Origin: Actinacidiphila cocklensis | GTDB lineage: Bacteria; Actinomycetota; Actinomycetes; Streptomycetales; Streptomycetaceae | Assembly: GCF_907177275.1 (NCBI RefSeq) | Contig: NZ_CAJSLV010000063.1 | Coordinates: 1-64,000 of the forward strand | Reading direction: 5' to 3' | Length of the DNA: 64,000 bases | Shown here: piece after piece, positions 16,409 to 24,508 of the stretch | How the letters are laid out: each line of letters begins with the position of its first letter | How positions within the stretch are numbered: the stretch's first letter is position 1 | The notes under the pieces: model-generated | Database searches by the model: none | What the model saw: the letters and a program-made list of their open reading frames with translations, nothing else | Told to the model about the DNA's origin: nothing | Translations under genes and position numbers: made by a program

Positions 16409-17833
16409 ATGGGGTCGGACAGCGCATCGCACGGGTCGGTCGTCCTCGGGGTCGACAGTTCCACGCAGTCCACGAAGGTGCTGGCGGTGGACGTCGAGAC
16501 CGGTGAGGTACTGGCCTCGGGCCAGGCACGGCACACCGTGAGCACCGGCGCGGGACGGGAGACCGATCCTGAGGTGTGGTGGTCCGCGCTGCAATCCGCG
16601 CTGGGCCAGACGGGTGAGTGGGCCGGCCGCGCCGAGGCGATCTCGGTCGGCGGGCAGCAGCACGGCCTCGTGGTGCTGGACGCGCAGGGGCGGGCGCTGC
16701 GGCCCGCCATGCTCTGGAACGACGTGCGCTCCGCGCCGCAGGCCGCCGCGCTGGTCGACAAGTACGGCGCCGGGCACTGGGCGCAGCGCTTCGGCTCGGT
16801 GCCGGGGGCGAGCTTCACCGTCTCGAAGTGGGCCTGGCTCGCCGAGCACGAGCCGGCGGCCGCCGAGGCCGCCCGCGCGGTGCGGCTGCCGCACGACTTC
16901 CTGACCGAGCGGCTGTCCGGCGCCGGCGTCACCGACCGCGGCGACGTGTCGGGGACCGGCTGGTGGCGCTCCGACACCGAGCGCTACGACGAGGCGCTGC
17001 TGGCCGAGATCGGGCTCGCGCCCGAACTGCTGCCCACCGTGCTCGGCCCCGGCGAGCAGGCCGGCACCGTACGCGACGGGCTGCCGCTGCGGGCCGGCGC
17101 GCTGGTCGCCGCAGGCACCGGCGACAACGCGGCCGCCGCGCTGGGCCTCGGGCTCACGCCCGGCCGCGCCGCGCTCAGCCTCGGCACGTCCGGCACCGTC
17201 TACGCGGTGTCGCGGCAGCGGCCGACCGACACGAGCGGTGTCGTGGCCGGTTTCGCCGCGGCCGACGGCGGGTGGCTGCCGCTCGCGTGCACGCTGAACT
17301 GCACGCTCGCGGTCGACAAGGTGGCCGCGCTGCTCGGCCGGGAGCGGGAGGACGTCGAGCCCGGCGGCTCGGTCGCCTTCCTGCCCTTCCTGGACGGCGA
17401 GCGCACGCCGAACCTGCCGTACGCGTCGGGCCTGCTCACCGGGCTGCGCCACGACACGACGGCCGGGCAGGTGCTGCAGGGTGCGTACGACGGCGCCGTC
17501 TACGCGCTGCTCGGCGCGCTCGACCAGGTCCTCGCCGTGGACGGCGGCGCCCCCTCCGACGAGCCGCTGCTCGTCATCGGCGGCGGCTCCCGCGGGGTCG
17601 CCTGGCTGGAGACGGTACGCCGGCTGTCCGGCCGCGCGGTCCAGGTCCCCGAGGCGGGCGAGCTCGTCGCGCTGGGCGCGGCGGTCCAGGCGGCCTGCAC
17701 CCTCACGGGTGAGCCCGCCTCCGCGATCGCCGCCCGCTGGGGCACCACGTCGGGCCGCGTCCACGCGGCCCTCCCCCTCGACACCCCGACCCTCTCCCGC
17801 CTGGCCTCAGCCATGCCCTTGGCTTCCGCCTAG
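16409..17833 (+). CDS. xylB: Xylulokinase (FGGY family)
   Basis: This kinase phosphorylates D-xylulose to xylulose 5-phosphate, feeding the pentose phosphate pathway. The 474-residue protein has the FGGY fold: N-terminal VVLGVDSSTQSTKVLAVD phosphate loop, ISVGGQQHGLV, MLWNDVRS, catalytic Asp in TDRGDVSGTGWW, the second ATP motif LGTSGTVYAV and VIGGGSRGVAWLE. ATG 16409 is preceded by ggaagggacagga; an in-frame ATG at 16382 lies upstream of that site. It is divergent from xylA and in line with the ROK regulator 350 bp downstream, a standard xylose module. Confidence 0.93.
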   Translation: MGSDSASHGSVVLGVDSSTQSTKVLAVDVETGEVLASGQARHTVSTGAGRETDPEVWWSALQSALGQTGEWAGRAEAISVGGQQHGLVVLDAQGRALRPAMLWNDVRSAPQAAALVDKYGAGHWAQRFGSVPGASFTVSKWAWLAEHEPAAAEAARAVRLPHDFLTERLSGAGVTDRGDVSGTGWWRSDTERYDEALLAEIGLAPELLPTVLGPGEQAGTVRDGLPLRAGALVAAGTGDNAAAALGLGLTPGRAALSLGTSGTVYAVSRQRPTDTSGVVAGFAAADGGWLPLACTLNCTLAVDKVAALLGREREDVEPGGSVAFLPFLDGERTPNLPYASGLLTGLRHDTTAGQVLQGAYDGAVYALLGALDQVLAVDGGAPSDEPLLVIGGGSRGVAWLETVRRLSGRAVQVPEAGELVALGAAVQAACTLTGEPASAIAARWGTTSGRVHAALPLDTPTLSRLASAMPLASA

Positions 17834-17849
17834 CCCTCCCCGGGAGGGT

Positions 17850-18120
17850 GCTCCTTGCGGTGGCCTGCCACCTTCCCCCGGCGGGGGGAGGTCGCGCAGT
17901 CCCGCGCGCCCCTGAAAAACGCTCACCCTCTGCGCGGAGGGCAACCCTGCCAGGGGCGAACCCTGTACGGCGGAGGACGCAGGCCGACAAGGGGCGCTGG
18001 GGGTACCCCCAGGCGGAGCTCTGGGGGCGGAACTGCGCGCGCAACCACAGCGCACCGAAAGGTGAGAGCCCACCGCAAGGGGCAATCACGCAAGGGGCGC
18101 GCGGAACTGCGCGAGGAGGC
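17850..18120. repeat. Mosaic intergenic repeat, copy B
   Basis: Modules in order: tcgcgcagtcccgcgcgcccctga, aacgctcaccctctgcgcgga, aggacgcaggcc (17976-17987), the core ggggcgctgggggtacccccaggcggagctctgggggcgg (from 17991), then ccgcaaggggcaatcacgcaagg. It fills most of the 352-bp gap between xylB and the ROK gene; the remaining ~65 bp hold the ROK promoter and ribosome-binding site. Confidence 0.75.
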
Positions 18121-18185
18121 ACGGCGTACTGGCACTGTGAACGCAGCAGGTAGGGGCACCCCCCAACCGGACCGGAGGTCACATC

Positions 18186-19406
18186 GTGGGGAAAGGCACC
18201 GGCGCGCAAGCCGGGCTCCGGCGGCGGAACATGGCCCTGGTCATGAAAGCCCTCGCCGCAGGCGAGAACGTGACGAGGGCCGCGGTCGCCGCGGAGGTCG
18301 GCCTGACGCGGGCCACCGTGTCGACCCTCGTCGACGAGCTGCTGGCGGCCGGCCTCGTGGAGGAGCAGGGCGCCCAGCGCCCCGGCACGGTGGGCCGCCC
18401 CGGCACCGTCCTGGCCCTGTCGGAGACAGGCCCCGCCGGCATCGGGGCGGAGATCGGCGTGGACCACCTCGCCGCCTGCGCGGTGGACCTGCACGGCCGG
18501 GTGCGGGCGCGCGCCCAGCGCCCCGCGGCGAACCGCAGCCGCCCTGCGGAGGCCGTCCTGGCCGAGCTGGCGGACCTGACCGCCGGCGTCGTCGCCGAGG
18601 CTGCGGCGGCCGGCCTGCACCCGGTGCGGACGACGGTCGCGGTGCCGGGACTGATCGGCCAGGACCGCGGCACCGTCCTGCGGGCGCCGAACCTCGGCTG
18701 GGAGGACGTCCCGCTGGCCGCGGCCTTCGGCGAGGCCGCCGCCGTGGAGAACGAGGCCAACCTCGGTGCCCTGGCCGAGCTGTGGCTCGGCGGCCACGAC
18801 GGCCGCCTCACGGACTTCGTGCACGTGTCCGCCGAGATCGGCATCGGTGCCGCCCTGGTCGTGGAGGGCCGCCTCTTCCGCGGTGCCCGCGGCTTCGCGG
18901 GCGAGCTGGGGCACGTGCCGGTACGCCCGGAGGGACCCCGCTGCTCGTGCGGTGCGAACGGCTGCCTGGAGACCTACGCTGGCGAGGAGGCGCTGCTGCG
19001 GGCCGCCGGTGTGCGCACCGGACGCGGCCCGGCTTTGAAAGCGGCGGCCGTCGCGGGCGACCCCGCGGCACTGCGTGCGCTGGAGGAGGCAGGCGCCGCC
19101 CTGGGCATAGCCCTCAGCGGTGCGGTCAACCTGCTCGACCCGCAGGCCGTGGTGGTCGGCGGCCCGCTCGCGGACCTCGCGCCCTGGCTGCTGCCGGGCG
19201 TGCGCCGCGAGCTCGCCGCCCGCGTCACGGACCGCCAGTGGCGTGCCCAGGACGTGCTGGTCTCCCGGCTCGGCCACGACGGCGTACTGCGCGGGGCCGC
19301 CTACAGCTCGGTGCGTACCGTGCTGGACGACCCCGCGACGTGGATCCGTACGGTCACAGAGCCGAGCCTGCCACCCACTGGCTCCACGTCATGTTCCAGC
19401 CGTTGA
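18186..19406 (+). CDS. xylR: ROK-family transcriptional regulator, probable xylose repressor
   Basis: The 406-residue protein joins an N-terminal winged helix-turn-helix (about residues 10-60, TRAAVAAEVGLTRATVSTLVDELL) to a ROK sugar-kinase-like domain (about 85-390). The ROK signature GELGHVPV and the zinc motif CSCGANGCLETYAG are intact. GTG 18186 has GGAGG at 7-bp spacing. ROK repressors of this type (XylR, NagC) release DNA on binding sugar; its place after xylB suggests it controls xylAB. Its last 53 bp overlap, tail to tail, the end of the L,D-transpeptidase gene on the other strand, so the last residues after TVLDDPATW may be a recent extension. Confidence 0.85.
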   Translation: MGKGTGAQAGLRRRNMALVMKALAAGENVTRAAVAAEVGLTRATVSTLVDELLAAGLVEEQGAQRPGTVGRPGTVLALSETGPAGIGAEIGVDHLAACAVDLHGRVRARAQRPAANRSRPAEAVLAELADLTAGVVAEAAAAGLHPVRTTVAVPGLIGQDRGTVLRAPNLGWEDVPLAAAFGEAAAVENEANLGALAELWLGGHDGRLTDFVHVSAEIGIGAALVVEGRLFRGARGFAGELGHVPVRPEGPRCSCGANGCLETYAGEEALLRAAGVRTGRGPALKAAAVAGDPAALRALEEAGAALGIALSGAVNLLDPQAVVVGGPLADLAPWLLPGVRRELAARVTDRQWRAQDVLVSRLGHDGVLRGAAYSSVRTVLDDPATWIRTVTEPSLPPTGSTSCSSR

Positions 19407-20706
19407 GGCCGTTGCTGGGCTGGATGACCTTGTCGGGCGAGTTGACGACCGTGACGACGTCGCCGATCAGCGAGTTGTCGTAGAACCACGCGGCGTCGGT
19501 GCTCGGGTCCTTGCCGCCCTTGACGTCCTCGATGCCGATGCAGCCGTGGCTGGTGTTGGTCGTGCCGAAGACGGACGGGTCGCCCCAGTAGTTGCCGTGG
19601 ATGAAGGTGCCCGAGTCGCTCAGCCGCATGGCGTGCGGCACGTCCGGGATGTCGTACTCGCCCTTGCCGTCGGCGTCGGTGAAGCCGACCGTGGCGCCGT
19701 TCATCCGGGTGGTCTGGTCCTTCTCCTCGATGACCATCTGGCCGTCGTAGGTGGTGTGGCCCTTGCCGCCGGCGGAGATCGGGATGGTGTTGACGACCTG
19801 GCCGTCGCGGACGACGGTCATCATGTGGGTCTTGGTGTCGACCGTGGAGACCTGCGAGCGGCCCACGTCGAAGCCGACGGTCTTGTCCTGGACGCCGTAG
19901 ACGCCGGGAGCGCCCTTGACGCCCTTGAGGTTCAGGTCGAGCGTGACGTGCGAGCCGGCAACCCAGTAGGTCTGCGGGCGCAGGTCGAGCCGCTTGGCGT
20001 TGAACCAGTGGCCGACCACCTGCTGCCCGCTGCTGGACGTCACGGTGACGCCGCGCTGGACGGCGGCCCGGTCGGCCTTGGATATCGCGTGGTCGAACTT
20101 CACCGACACCGGCATGCCGACGCCGACGGTGGAGCCGTCCTCGGGCGTGAAGTAGCCGACGAAGTTCGACGGCTTGGCCGCGGCGGTGCCGAAGCCGGAG
20201 GTGGCGGCCGCGGGCTGGCCCTGCGCGTCGACGGCGGCCGCGGAGATCGCGTACTGGGTGCTGTGCGCCAGCGAGCCGGACGGGGTCCAGCTCTTCTTGT
20301 CGGCGGACAGCTTGCCCGCCACCGCGTGCCCGGTGGACTTGGACGTCATGGTCACCGAGGTCAGGGTGCCGCCGGTGACGGAGACCTTGACCGCCCCGCT
20401 GACCTTGGCGCCGGTGGCGCCGGTCTTCGGGGTGATGGTGATCTTCGCGGCGGAGGCGTGCTTGGCCGCCGCGGCGTCCTGGCTGGCCTGGGTGAGGGGG
20501 GACGGTGTCTGCGTGGGGGTCGGCGTCTGCGTCGACGGCGAGGGGCTGGCCGAGGCTTTGCTGTCCGCGTGCCCACCGCCACCGCTGTTGCACGCGGTGA
20601 GGGCGACGCTGCCGGCGATCAGCACGGCGGCCGCGGCGGCGAGCGTGCGGCGCTTGGTGACCTTCGGGTGCTTGGCCGGGGCAGATCCGTTCTCGGGCGA
20701 CGTCAC
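19354..20706 (-). CDS. L,D-transpeptidase lipoprotein with Ig-like domains
   Basis: The 450-residue protein makes 3-3 peptidoglycan cross-links or related attachments outside the membrane. It has a lipoprotein signal ending in the lipobox VALTAC, a Ser/Thr/Pro-rich linker, two Ig-like domains (about residues 85-290) and a YkuD catalytic domain with HGNYWGDPSVFG and the active-site SHGCIGIE (Cys nucleophile). The architecture equals mycobacterial LdtMt2-type enzymes. GTG 20706 has GGAGAGA upstream; a longer start at 20748 has no site. From memory, a similar Ldt lies near hutH in S. coelicolor. The gene ends 53 bp inside the convergent ROK gene. Confidence 0.9.
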   Translation of the reverse strand: MTSPENGSAPAKHPKVTKRRTLAAAAAVLIAGSVALTACNSGGGGHADSKASASPSPSTQTPTPTQTPSPLTQASQDAAAAKHASAAKITITPKTGATGAKVSGAVKVSVTGGTLTSVTMTSKSTGHAVAGKLSADKKSWTPSGSLAHSTQYAISAAAVDAQGQPAAATSGFGTAAAKPSNFVGYFTPEDGSTVGVGMPVSVKFDHAISKADRAAVQRGVTVTSSSGQQVVGHWFNAKRLDLRPQTYWVAGSHVTLDLNLKGVKGAPGVYGVQDKTVGFDVGRSQVSTVDTKTHMMTVVRDGQVVNTIPISAGGKGHTTYDGQMVIEEKDQTTRMNGATVGFTDADGKGEYDIPDVPHAMRLSDSGTFIHGNYWGDPSVFGTTNTSHGCIGIEDVKGGKDPSTDAAWFYDNSLIGDVVTVVNSPDKVIQPSNGLNGWNMTWSQWVAGSAL

Positions 20707-20984
20707 GCATCTCTCCAATGGGGCTGGGGTCCCCCGCGGCGGCACCACGGGCTTCTTCCTAGCCCATGGAAACAGCCACCCCGGAGCAAATCACCCTTTT
20801 CGGTCGTAATTGTGGCCTTTCCCACGTCAGCGCCCCGCGGAGCGCATTCCGGGCCACCCTCCGTACCCGGGGGGCTCCGTTACGTGGACGTGACGATTCC
20901 CCTGCCTGGCCATGGTCAACAGCGCCGTACGCTGACCCGGTCACAGGCCGTCGGGCCTGGTCATGGATCCCGGGGGGGATATCG
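20707..20984. other. Intergenic region between divergent Ldt and sortase-substrate genes
   Basis: A 278-bp gap with both upstream regions. An AT-richer stretch around 20,765-20,825 (gaaacagcc, cggtcgtaattgtgg) is the only promoter-like patch seen. It includes no recognised riboswitch or repeat. Confidence 0.35.
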
Positions 20985-22187
20985 ATGTCATCTCGCCGCA
21001 CCACCGCTCTGGCGACGGCACTGGCCGCCGTCGCCACAGGGAGCGTCCTGCTCCTGCCCGCCACTTCCGCACACGCCGCCGACAGCGCGCTGACGTACAA
21101 GATCAGCGACGTCAGCCAGACCGTCCTTCACCGCGGCAACACTCCGGCGACGCTGACCTTCGCCGTCACCAACCCGTCGGACGCACCGCTCCCCTACCAG
21201 GGAAGCGCCGCCCTGACGGCCTCCGAGGGCTTCCTCTACCAGGGCAGCGTGACCATCGGTGTCACACCGCTGGACGCGCCGGCCACCGACTCCGAGCCGG
21301 GGGACGTCAACGGTGCGGATCTGGCGTTCTACCCGAAGGGCGAGCTGGAGAAGCCGTTCATGGTGCCGGCCCATTCCAGTTACAGCTGGAAGATCACCGT
21401 CAGCCCTGCTCCGGACTACCCTTCGAACTCCTCCCCCGAGGAGGAGGGATCGTTCTGGATTTACCTCTACGGTCAGGGCGCTTCCCGGCAAGAGCAGGAC
21501 AACGCGACCCACCGCTTCGACGTCGAGCCGGGTCTCGTCGACACATTCGACACGGGGGCCGTGGTGGCGCCCGGCAAGCCCGCCGTGACCTGGCTGGAAC
21601 TGGACGACTACGGGAGCGGCTCCTTCCCCGGCGCGCTCACGACCGAGATCTCCGACTACGGCGCGCCGTCGGCAGTCGCCTCGGCGTTGACCCTGGAGGT
21701 ACGCAGCGGCGGCAAATGGGTCGCGCTGGAGCACGAGGGCGACCAGACCCAGTGGCTGCTCCCGGCAATCCCCGCCGGGTTCTCGCACGGCCAGAAGCAT
21801 CGCTACGAGCTGCGCTTCTCCCTCAAGACCGAGGTGCCGGGGGTGAAGGAGGTTGGCCTCGGGGCAACGACCAGGTACCTCGGCCGCATGCCGTTCGTGA
21901 CGGCCGCGGGTCGGCTGCAGATCGACCCCGCCTCGGCCACCGCCACCCCCACCCCGACAGCGTCGGCGTCGGCGTCCGCGTCCGCCGCGCCCACCACGCC
22001 GGGGCCCACCACGCCGGCGGCCAACTCCCCGGCGCCCGACGGGACCTCGGGCGGCGGGGAGCAACTGGCCAGCACCGGTGCGGCCGGCACCGGCATGCTC
22101 GCGGGTGTCGCCGCGCTGCTCGCCGCCGTAGGAGCGGGTCTGACGTTCGGTGCGGCACGCCGCCGCCGGGCGAGCCCGCACAGCTGA
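20985..22187 (+). CDS. Secreted surface protein with LAXTG sortase signal
   Basis: The 400-residue protein has a Sec signal (residues 1-32, ending SAHAA), a beta-rich extracellular region of about 290 residues with no family I recognise, a low-complexity Thr/Pro/Ala/Ser linker (about 318-362) and a C-terminal sorting signal LASTG, a hydrophobic segment and RRRR tail. LAXTG is the motif used by class E sortases of Streptomyces, so the protein is predicted to be covalently attached to peptidoglycan. ATG 20985 follows gggggggat. It is followed 19 bp later by a second gene with the same kind of signal, suggesting co-expression. No sortase gene lies in the window. Confidence 0.78.
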   Translation: MSSRRTTALATALAAVATGSVLLLPATSAHAADSALTYKISDVSQTVLHRGNTPATLTFAVTNPSDAPLPYQGSAALTASEGFLYQGSVTIGVTPLDAPATDSEPGDVNGADLAFYPKGELEKPFMVPAHSSYSWKITVSPAPDYPSNSSPEEEGSFWIYLYGQGASRQEQDNATHRFDVEPGLVDTFDTGAVVAPGKPAVTWLELDDYGSGSFPGALTTEISDYGAPSAVASALTLEVRSGGKWVALEHEGDQTQWLLPAIPAGFSHGQKHRYELRFSLKTEVPGVKEVGLGATTRYLGRMPFVTAAGRLQIDPASATATPTPTASASASASAAPTTPGPTTPAANSPAPDGTSGGGEQLASTGAAGTGMLAGVAALLAAVGAGLTFGAARRRRASPHS

Positions 22188-22206
22188 ACGGGGGAGGGCG
22201 GGGCCG

Positions 22207-22563
22207 ATGGACGGGACGCGGCTTCCCAAGCAGTGGCCTGAGTCACTACGATCGGCCACCACGGTCAAGTCGTCGCAACCCCTGGGGGTTCCATTGGCCT
22301 CGCCCCGCCCTTACGTGGCCGCCGCAGCCGCAGCCGTCCTGGCAGCGCTGTATTTCGTACCGTCCGCGAGCGCCAGCCCCCAGCACGCGCCCGCGACGGC
22401 CTCGCACACCACCACCGGTGTCCCGGCGTCGCAGCACCTCGACCTCGCGGACACCGGCAGCATCGACACCAAGCCGTACGTGATCGGCGGCTCCGCCTTC
22501 CTGGTGGCAGGCGCGGCCCTGGTCGTGGACGCGACCCGGCGCGCGCGCCGGGCCGCGCTCTGA
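22207..22563 (+). CDS. Small LADTG-type sortase substrate
   Basis: This short protein (118 residues from ATG 22207) has a hydrophobic signal peptide at residues 37-57 ending in SASA, a linker of about 20 residues with HTTTG and a C-terminal sorting signal LADTG, membrane segment and RRARR tail. After processing only some 25-30 residues would remain exposed, so it may act as a wall-anchored peptide. An internal TTG at 22294 with gggggtt upstream would give a more standard signal peptide (MASPRPYVAAAA) and is a credible alternative start. It is probably co-transcribed with the preceding surface protein gene. Confidence 0.7.
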   Translation: MDGTRLPKQWPESLRSATTVKSSQPLGVPLASPRPYVAAAAAAVLAALYFVPSASASPQHAPATASHTTTGVPASQHLDLADTGSIDTKPYVIGGSAFLVAGAALVVDATRRARRAAL

Positions 22564-22571
22564 CCCTGCCG

Positions 22572-24122
22572 CTACGCCAGCGGTCCGGTGACGGTCTCGG
22601 CCGCCCGGACCAGCGCGCCTGACAGTACGAAGGCGTGGGCCGCCTCCAGGTCGGGTGCCAGGAAGCGGTCCCTGCCCGGTCCCGGCACCCCCGCCGCACG
22701 TACGGCCGCGAGCACGGCCGCGGTCGCCGGCGCGAGCGTGCCGCCCGCGACCGCCCGGATCTCCAGCGCCCGGGTGGCGGCGAACATCTCCACGGCGACG
22801 ATCCGCGCCAGAGCGTCGACCGCGGTCCGCAGCTTGCGCGCCGCCGACCAGCCCATCGACACGTGGTCCTCCTGCATCGCGGAGGACGGGATCGAGTCGA
22901 CCGAGGCCGGCACCGCGAGCCGCTTCATCTCGCTGACCAGGGCGGCCTGGGTGTACTGGGCGATCATCAGCCCGGAGTCCACGCCCGGGTCGTCGGCCAG
23001 GAAGGGCGGCAGGCCGTGCGACCTGTTCTTGTCCAGCAGCCGGTCGGTGCGCCGCTCCGCGATCGACCCGAGGTCGGCGGCGGCGATGGCGAGGAAGTCC
23101 AGCACGTAGCCGACGGGGGCGCCGTGGAAGTTGCCGTTCGACTCCACCCGGCCGTCCTCCAGGACGACGGGGTTGTCGACGGCCGCGGCCAGTTCGCGCT
23201 CCGCGACCAGCCGGGCGTGCGCGAGGGTGTCCCGGCCCGCACCCGCCACCTGCGGGGCGCAGCGGATCGAGTACGCGTCCTGCACGCGGGGCGCGTCGTC
23301 CTGGTGGTGCCCCGTCAGCCCCGAACCCGCCAGCACCTTGGCCATGTTGGCCGCGGCGGCCGCCTGGCCGGGGTGCGGCCGGATGGCGTGCAGCTCGGGC
23401 GCGAGCACGCGCTCGGTGCCGAGTAGCGCTTCCAGCGAGAGGGCGGCGGTGACGTCGGCCGCGGTGAACAGGCCCGCGAGGTCGGCGCAGGCCATCACCA
23501 GCATGCCGAGCATGCCGTCGGTGCCGTTGATGAGGGCCAGGCCCTCCTTCTCGCGCAGCTCGACCGGTTCGATGCCGTGCGCGGCGAGCAGTTCGGCCGC
23601 CGGCCGCACCTGCCCGTCCGGGCCTTCCGCCTCGCCCTCGCCCATCAGCACCTGGGCGCAGTGCGCGAGCGGCGCGAGGTCGCCCGAGCAGCCGAGGCTG
23701 CCGTACTCGTGGACGACCGGGGTGATGCCGGCGTTCAGCAGCGCGGCCATCGTGTCCGCGACGAGTGGGCGCACGCCGGTGCGGCCGGACGCGAGCGTCT
23801 TGAGCCGCAGGAACATCAGCGCGCGGACGACCTCGCGCTCCACGTGCGGCCCCATGCCGGCGGCGTGCGAGCGCACGAGCGAGCGCTGGAGCTGCGCTCG
23901 CAGCTCAGGGGAGATGTGGCGCACTGCGAGCGCGCCGAATCCGGTGGAGACGCCGTACACCGGTTCCGGCCGTGCGGCCAGGGCGTCGACGGTGGCCCGT
24001 GCGAACGCCATGCCCTCGCGGGCGGCCTCCCCCACCTCGACGACGGCGCCGTCGCGGGCCACGGCGAGTACGTCCTCGGGCGTGGCCCCGTGGGGGCCGA
24101 TCACCACGTTGTGCATATCCAT
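22572..24122 (-). CDS. hutH: Histidine ammonia-lyase
   Basis: The enzyme removes ammonia from histidine to give urocanate, the first step of histidine use. The 516-residue protein has YGVSTGFGALA, the MIO cofactor-forming motif GSLGCSGDLAPLAH (Cys145-Ser146-Gly147), NGTDGMLG, TGHHQDDAPRVQDAYS and SSAMQEDHVSMG. The CSG triad instead of ASG is, to my memory, normal for Streptomyces HutH. ATG 24122 (MDMHNVVIGP) matches homologues; a GTG two codons upstream is an alternative. No other hut genes are adjacent. It reads leftward, convergent with the LADTG gene (8-bp gap). Confidence 0.94.
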   Translation of the reverse strand: MDMHNVVIGPHGATPEDVLAVARDGAVVEVGEAAREGMAFARATVDALAARPEPVYGVSTGFGALAVRHISPELRAQLQRSLVRSHAAGMGPHVEREVVRALMFLRLKTLASGRTGVRPLVADTMAALLNAGITPVVHEYGSLGCSGDLAPLAHCAQVLMGEGEAEGPDGQVRPAAELLAAHGIEPVELREKEGLALINGTDGMLGMLVMACADLAGLFTAADVTAALSLEALLGTERVLAPELHAIRPHPGQAAAAANMAKVLAGSGLTGHHQDDAPRVQDAYSIRCAPQVAGAGRDTLAHARLVAERELAAAVDNPVVLEDGRVESNGNFHGAPVGYVLDFLAIAAADLGSIAERRTDRLLDKNRSHGLPPFLADDPGVDSGLMIAQYTQAALVSEMKRLAVPASVDSIPSSAMQEDHVSMGWSAARKLRTAVDALARIVAVEMFAATRALEIRAVAGGTLAPATAAVLAAVRAAGVPGPGRDRFLAPDLEAAHAFVLSGALVRAAETVTGPLA

Positions 24123-24189
24123 ATTCACGCACCCTAGGCACTGAATCTCTACCTGTCATCCTCCCGGGTCCCCCTGCCTTGCCCCTGCG

Positions 24190-24480
24190 GGCGGCTCCGG
24201 GACCTTCTGCCGGGTGGTGGCTCGTCTCGCAGTTCCCCGAGCCCCTGCCGGGGGCTTGTCCTCTTCGCAGAGGACAAGCCCCCGGCAGGGGCGAATGCCG
24301 GACGTTGGAGGACGCAGGCCACGAGGGGCGCTGGGGGTACCCCCAGGCGAAGCTCTGGGGGCGGAACTGCGCGGCCAGCCACGACGGCGGGAAAGGCGAT
24401 CGCGAACCGCAAGGGGCAGTCACTCCAGGCGGAACCGCGCGCCCAGCCCACCGCCAGGGGAAGGTCGCGGGGCCGCCGCA
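24190..24480. repeat. Mosaic intergenic repeat, copy C
   Basis: Modules: tcgcagttccccgagcccctg, a long hairpin (24241-24292), aggacgcaggcc (24309-24320), the core ggggcgctgggggtacccccaggcgaagctctgggggcgg (from 24325), cgcggccagccacgac, and ccgcaaggggcagtcactcc. It fills the gap between the leftward diguanylate cyclase and hutH genes. Confidence 0.78.
24241..24292 (-). terminator. 24-bp perfect hairpin after the GGDEF gene
   Basis: Left arm 24241-24264 (gcccctgccgggggcttgtc then ctct) is the exact complement of 24269-24292, with a tcgc tetraloop closed by t-a. It lies about 220 bp downstream of the leftward GGDEF gene and 120 bp upstream of hutH, where it would end the GGDEF transcript. It is embedded in repeat copy C. 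Confidence 0.65.
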
Positions 24481-24508
24481 GGGGCGGGACGGGGCGGCCG
24501 CAGGCGGA

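Noticed and set aside
15125..17833. xylA/xylB as supplier of xylulose 5-phosphate for the cluster's transketolase-like proteins
   Set aside because: Attractive because NapB/NapD-type systems use ketose phosphates, but the xyl genes are 9 kb away with their own ROK regulator and are a standard xylose catabolic module.
23670..23700. Cys-Ser-Gly instead of Ala-Ser-Gly in the HutH MIO motif
   Set aside because: As far as I recall, Streptomyces HutH proteins normally have GCSGDLAPL here, so it is not an anomaly.
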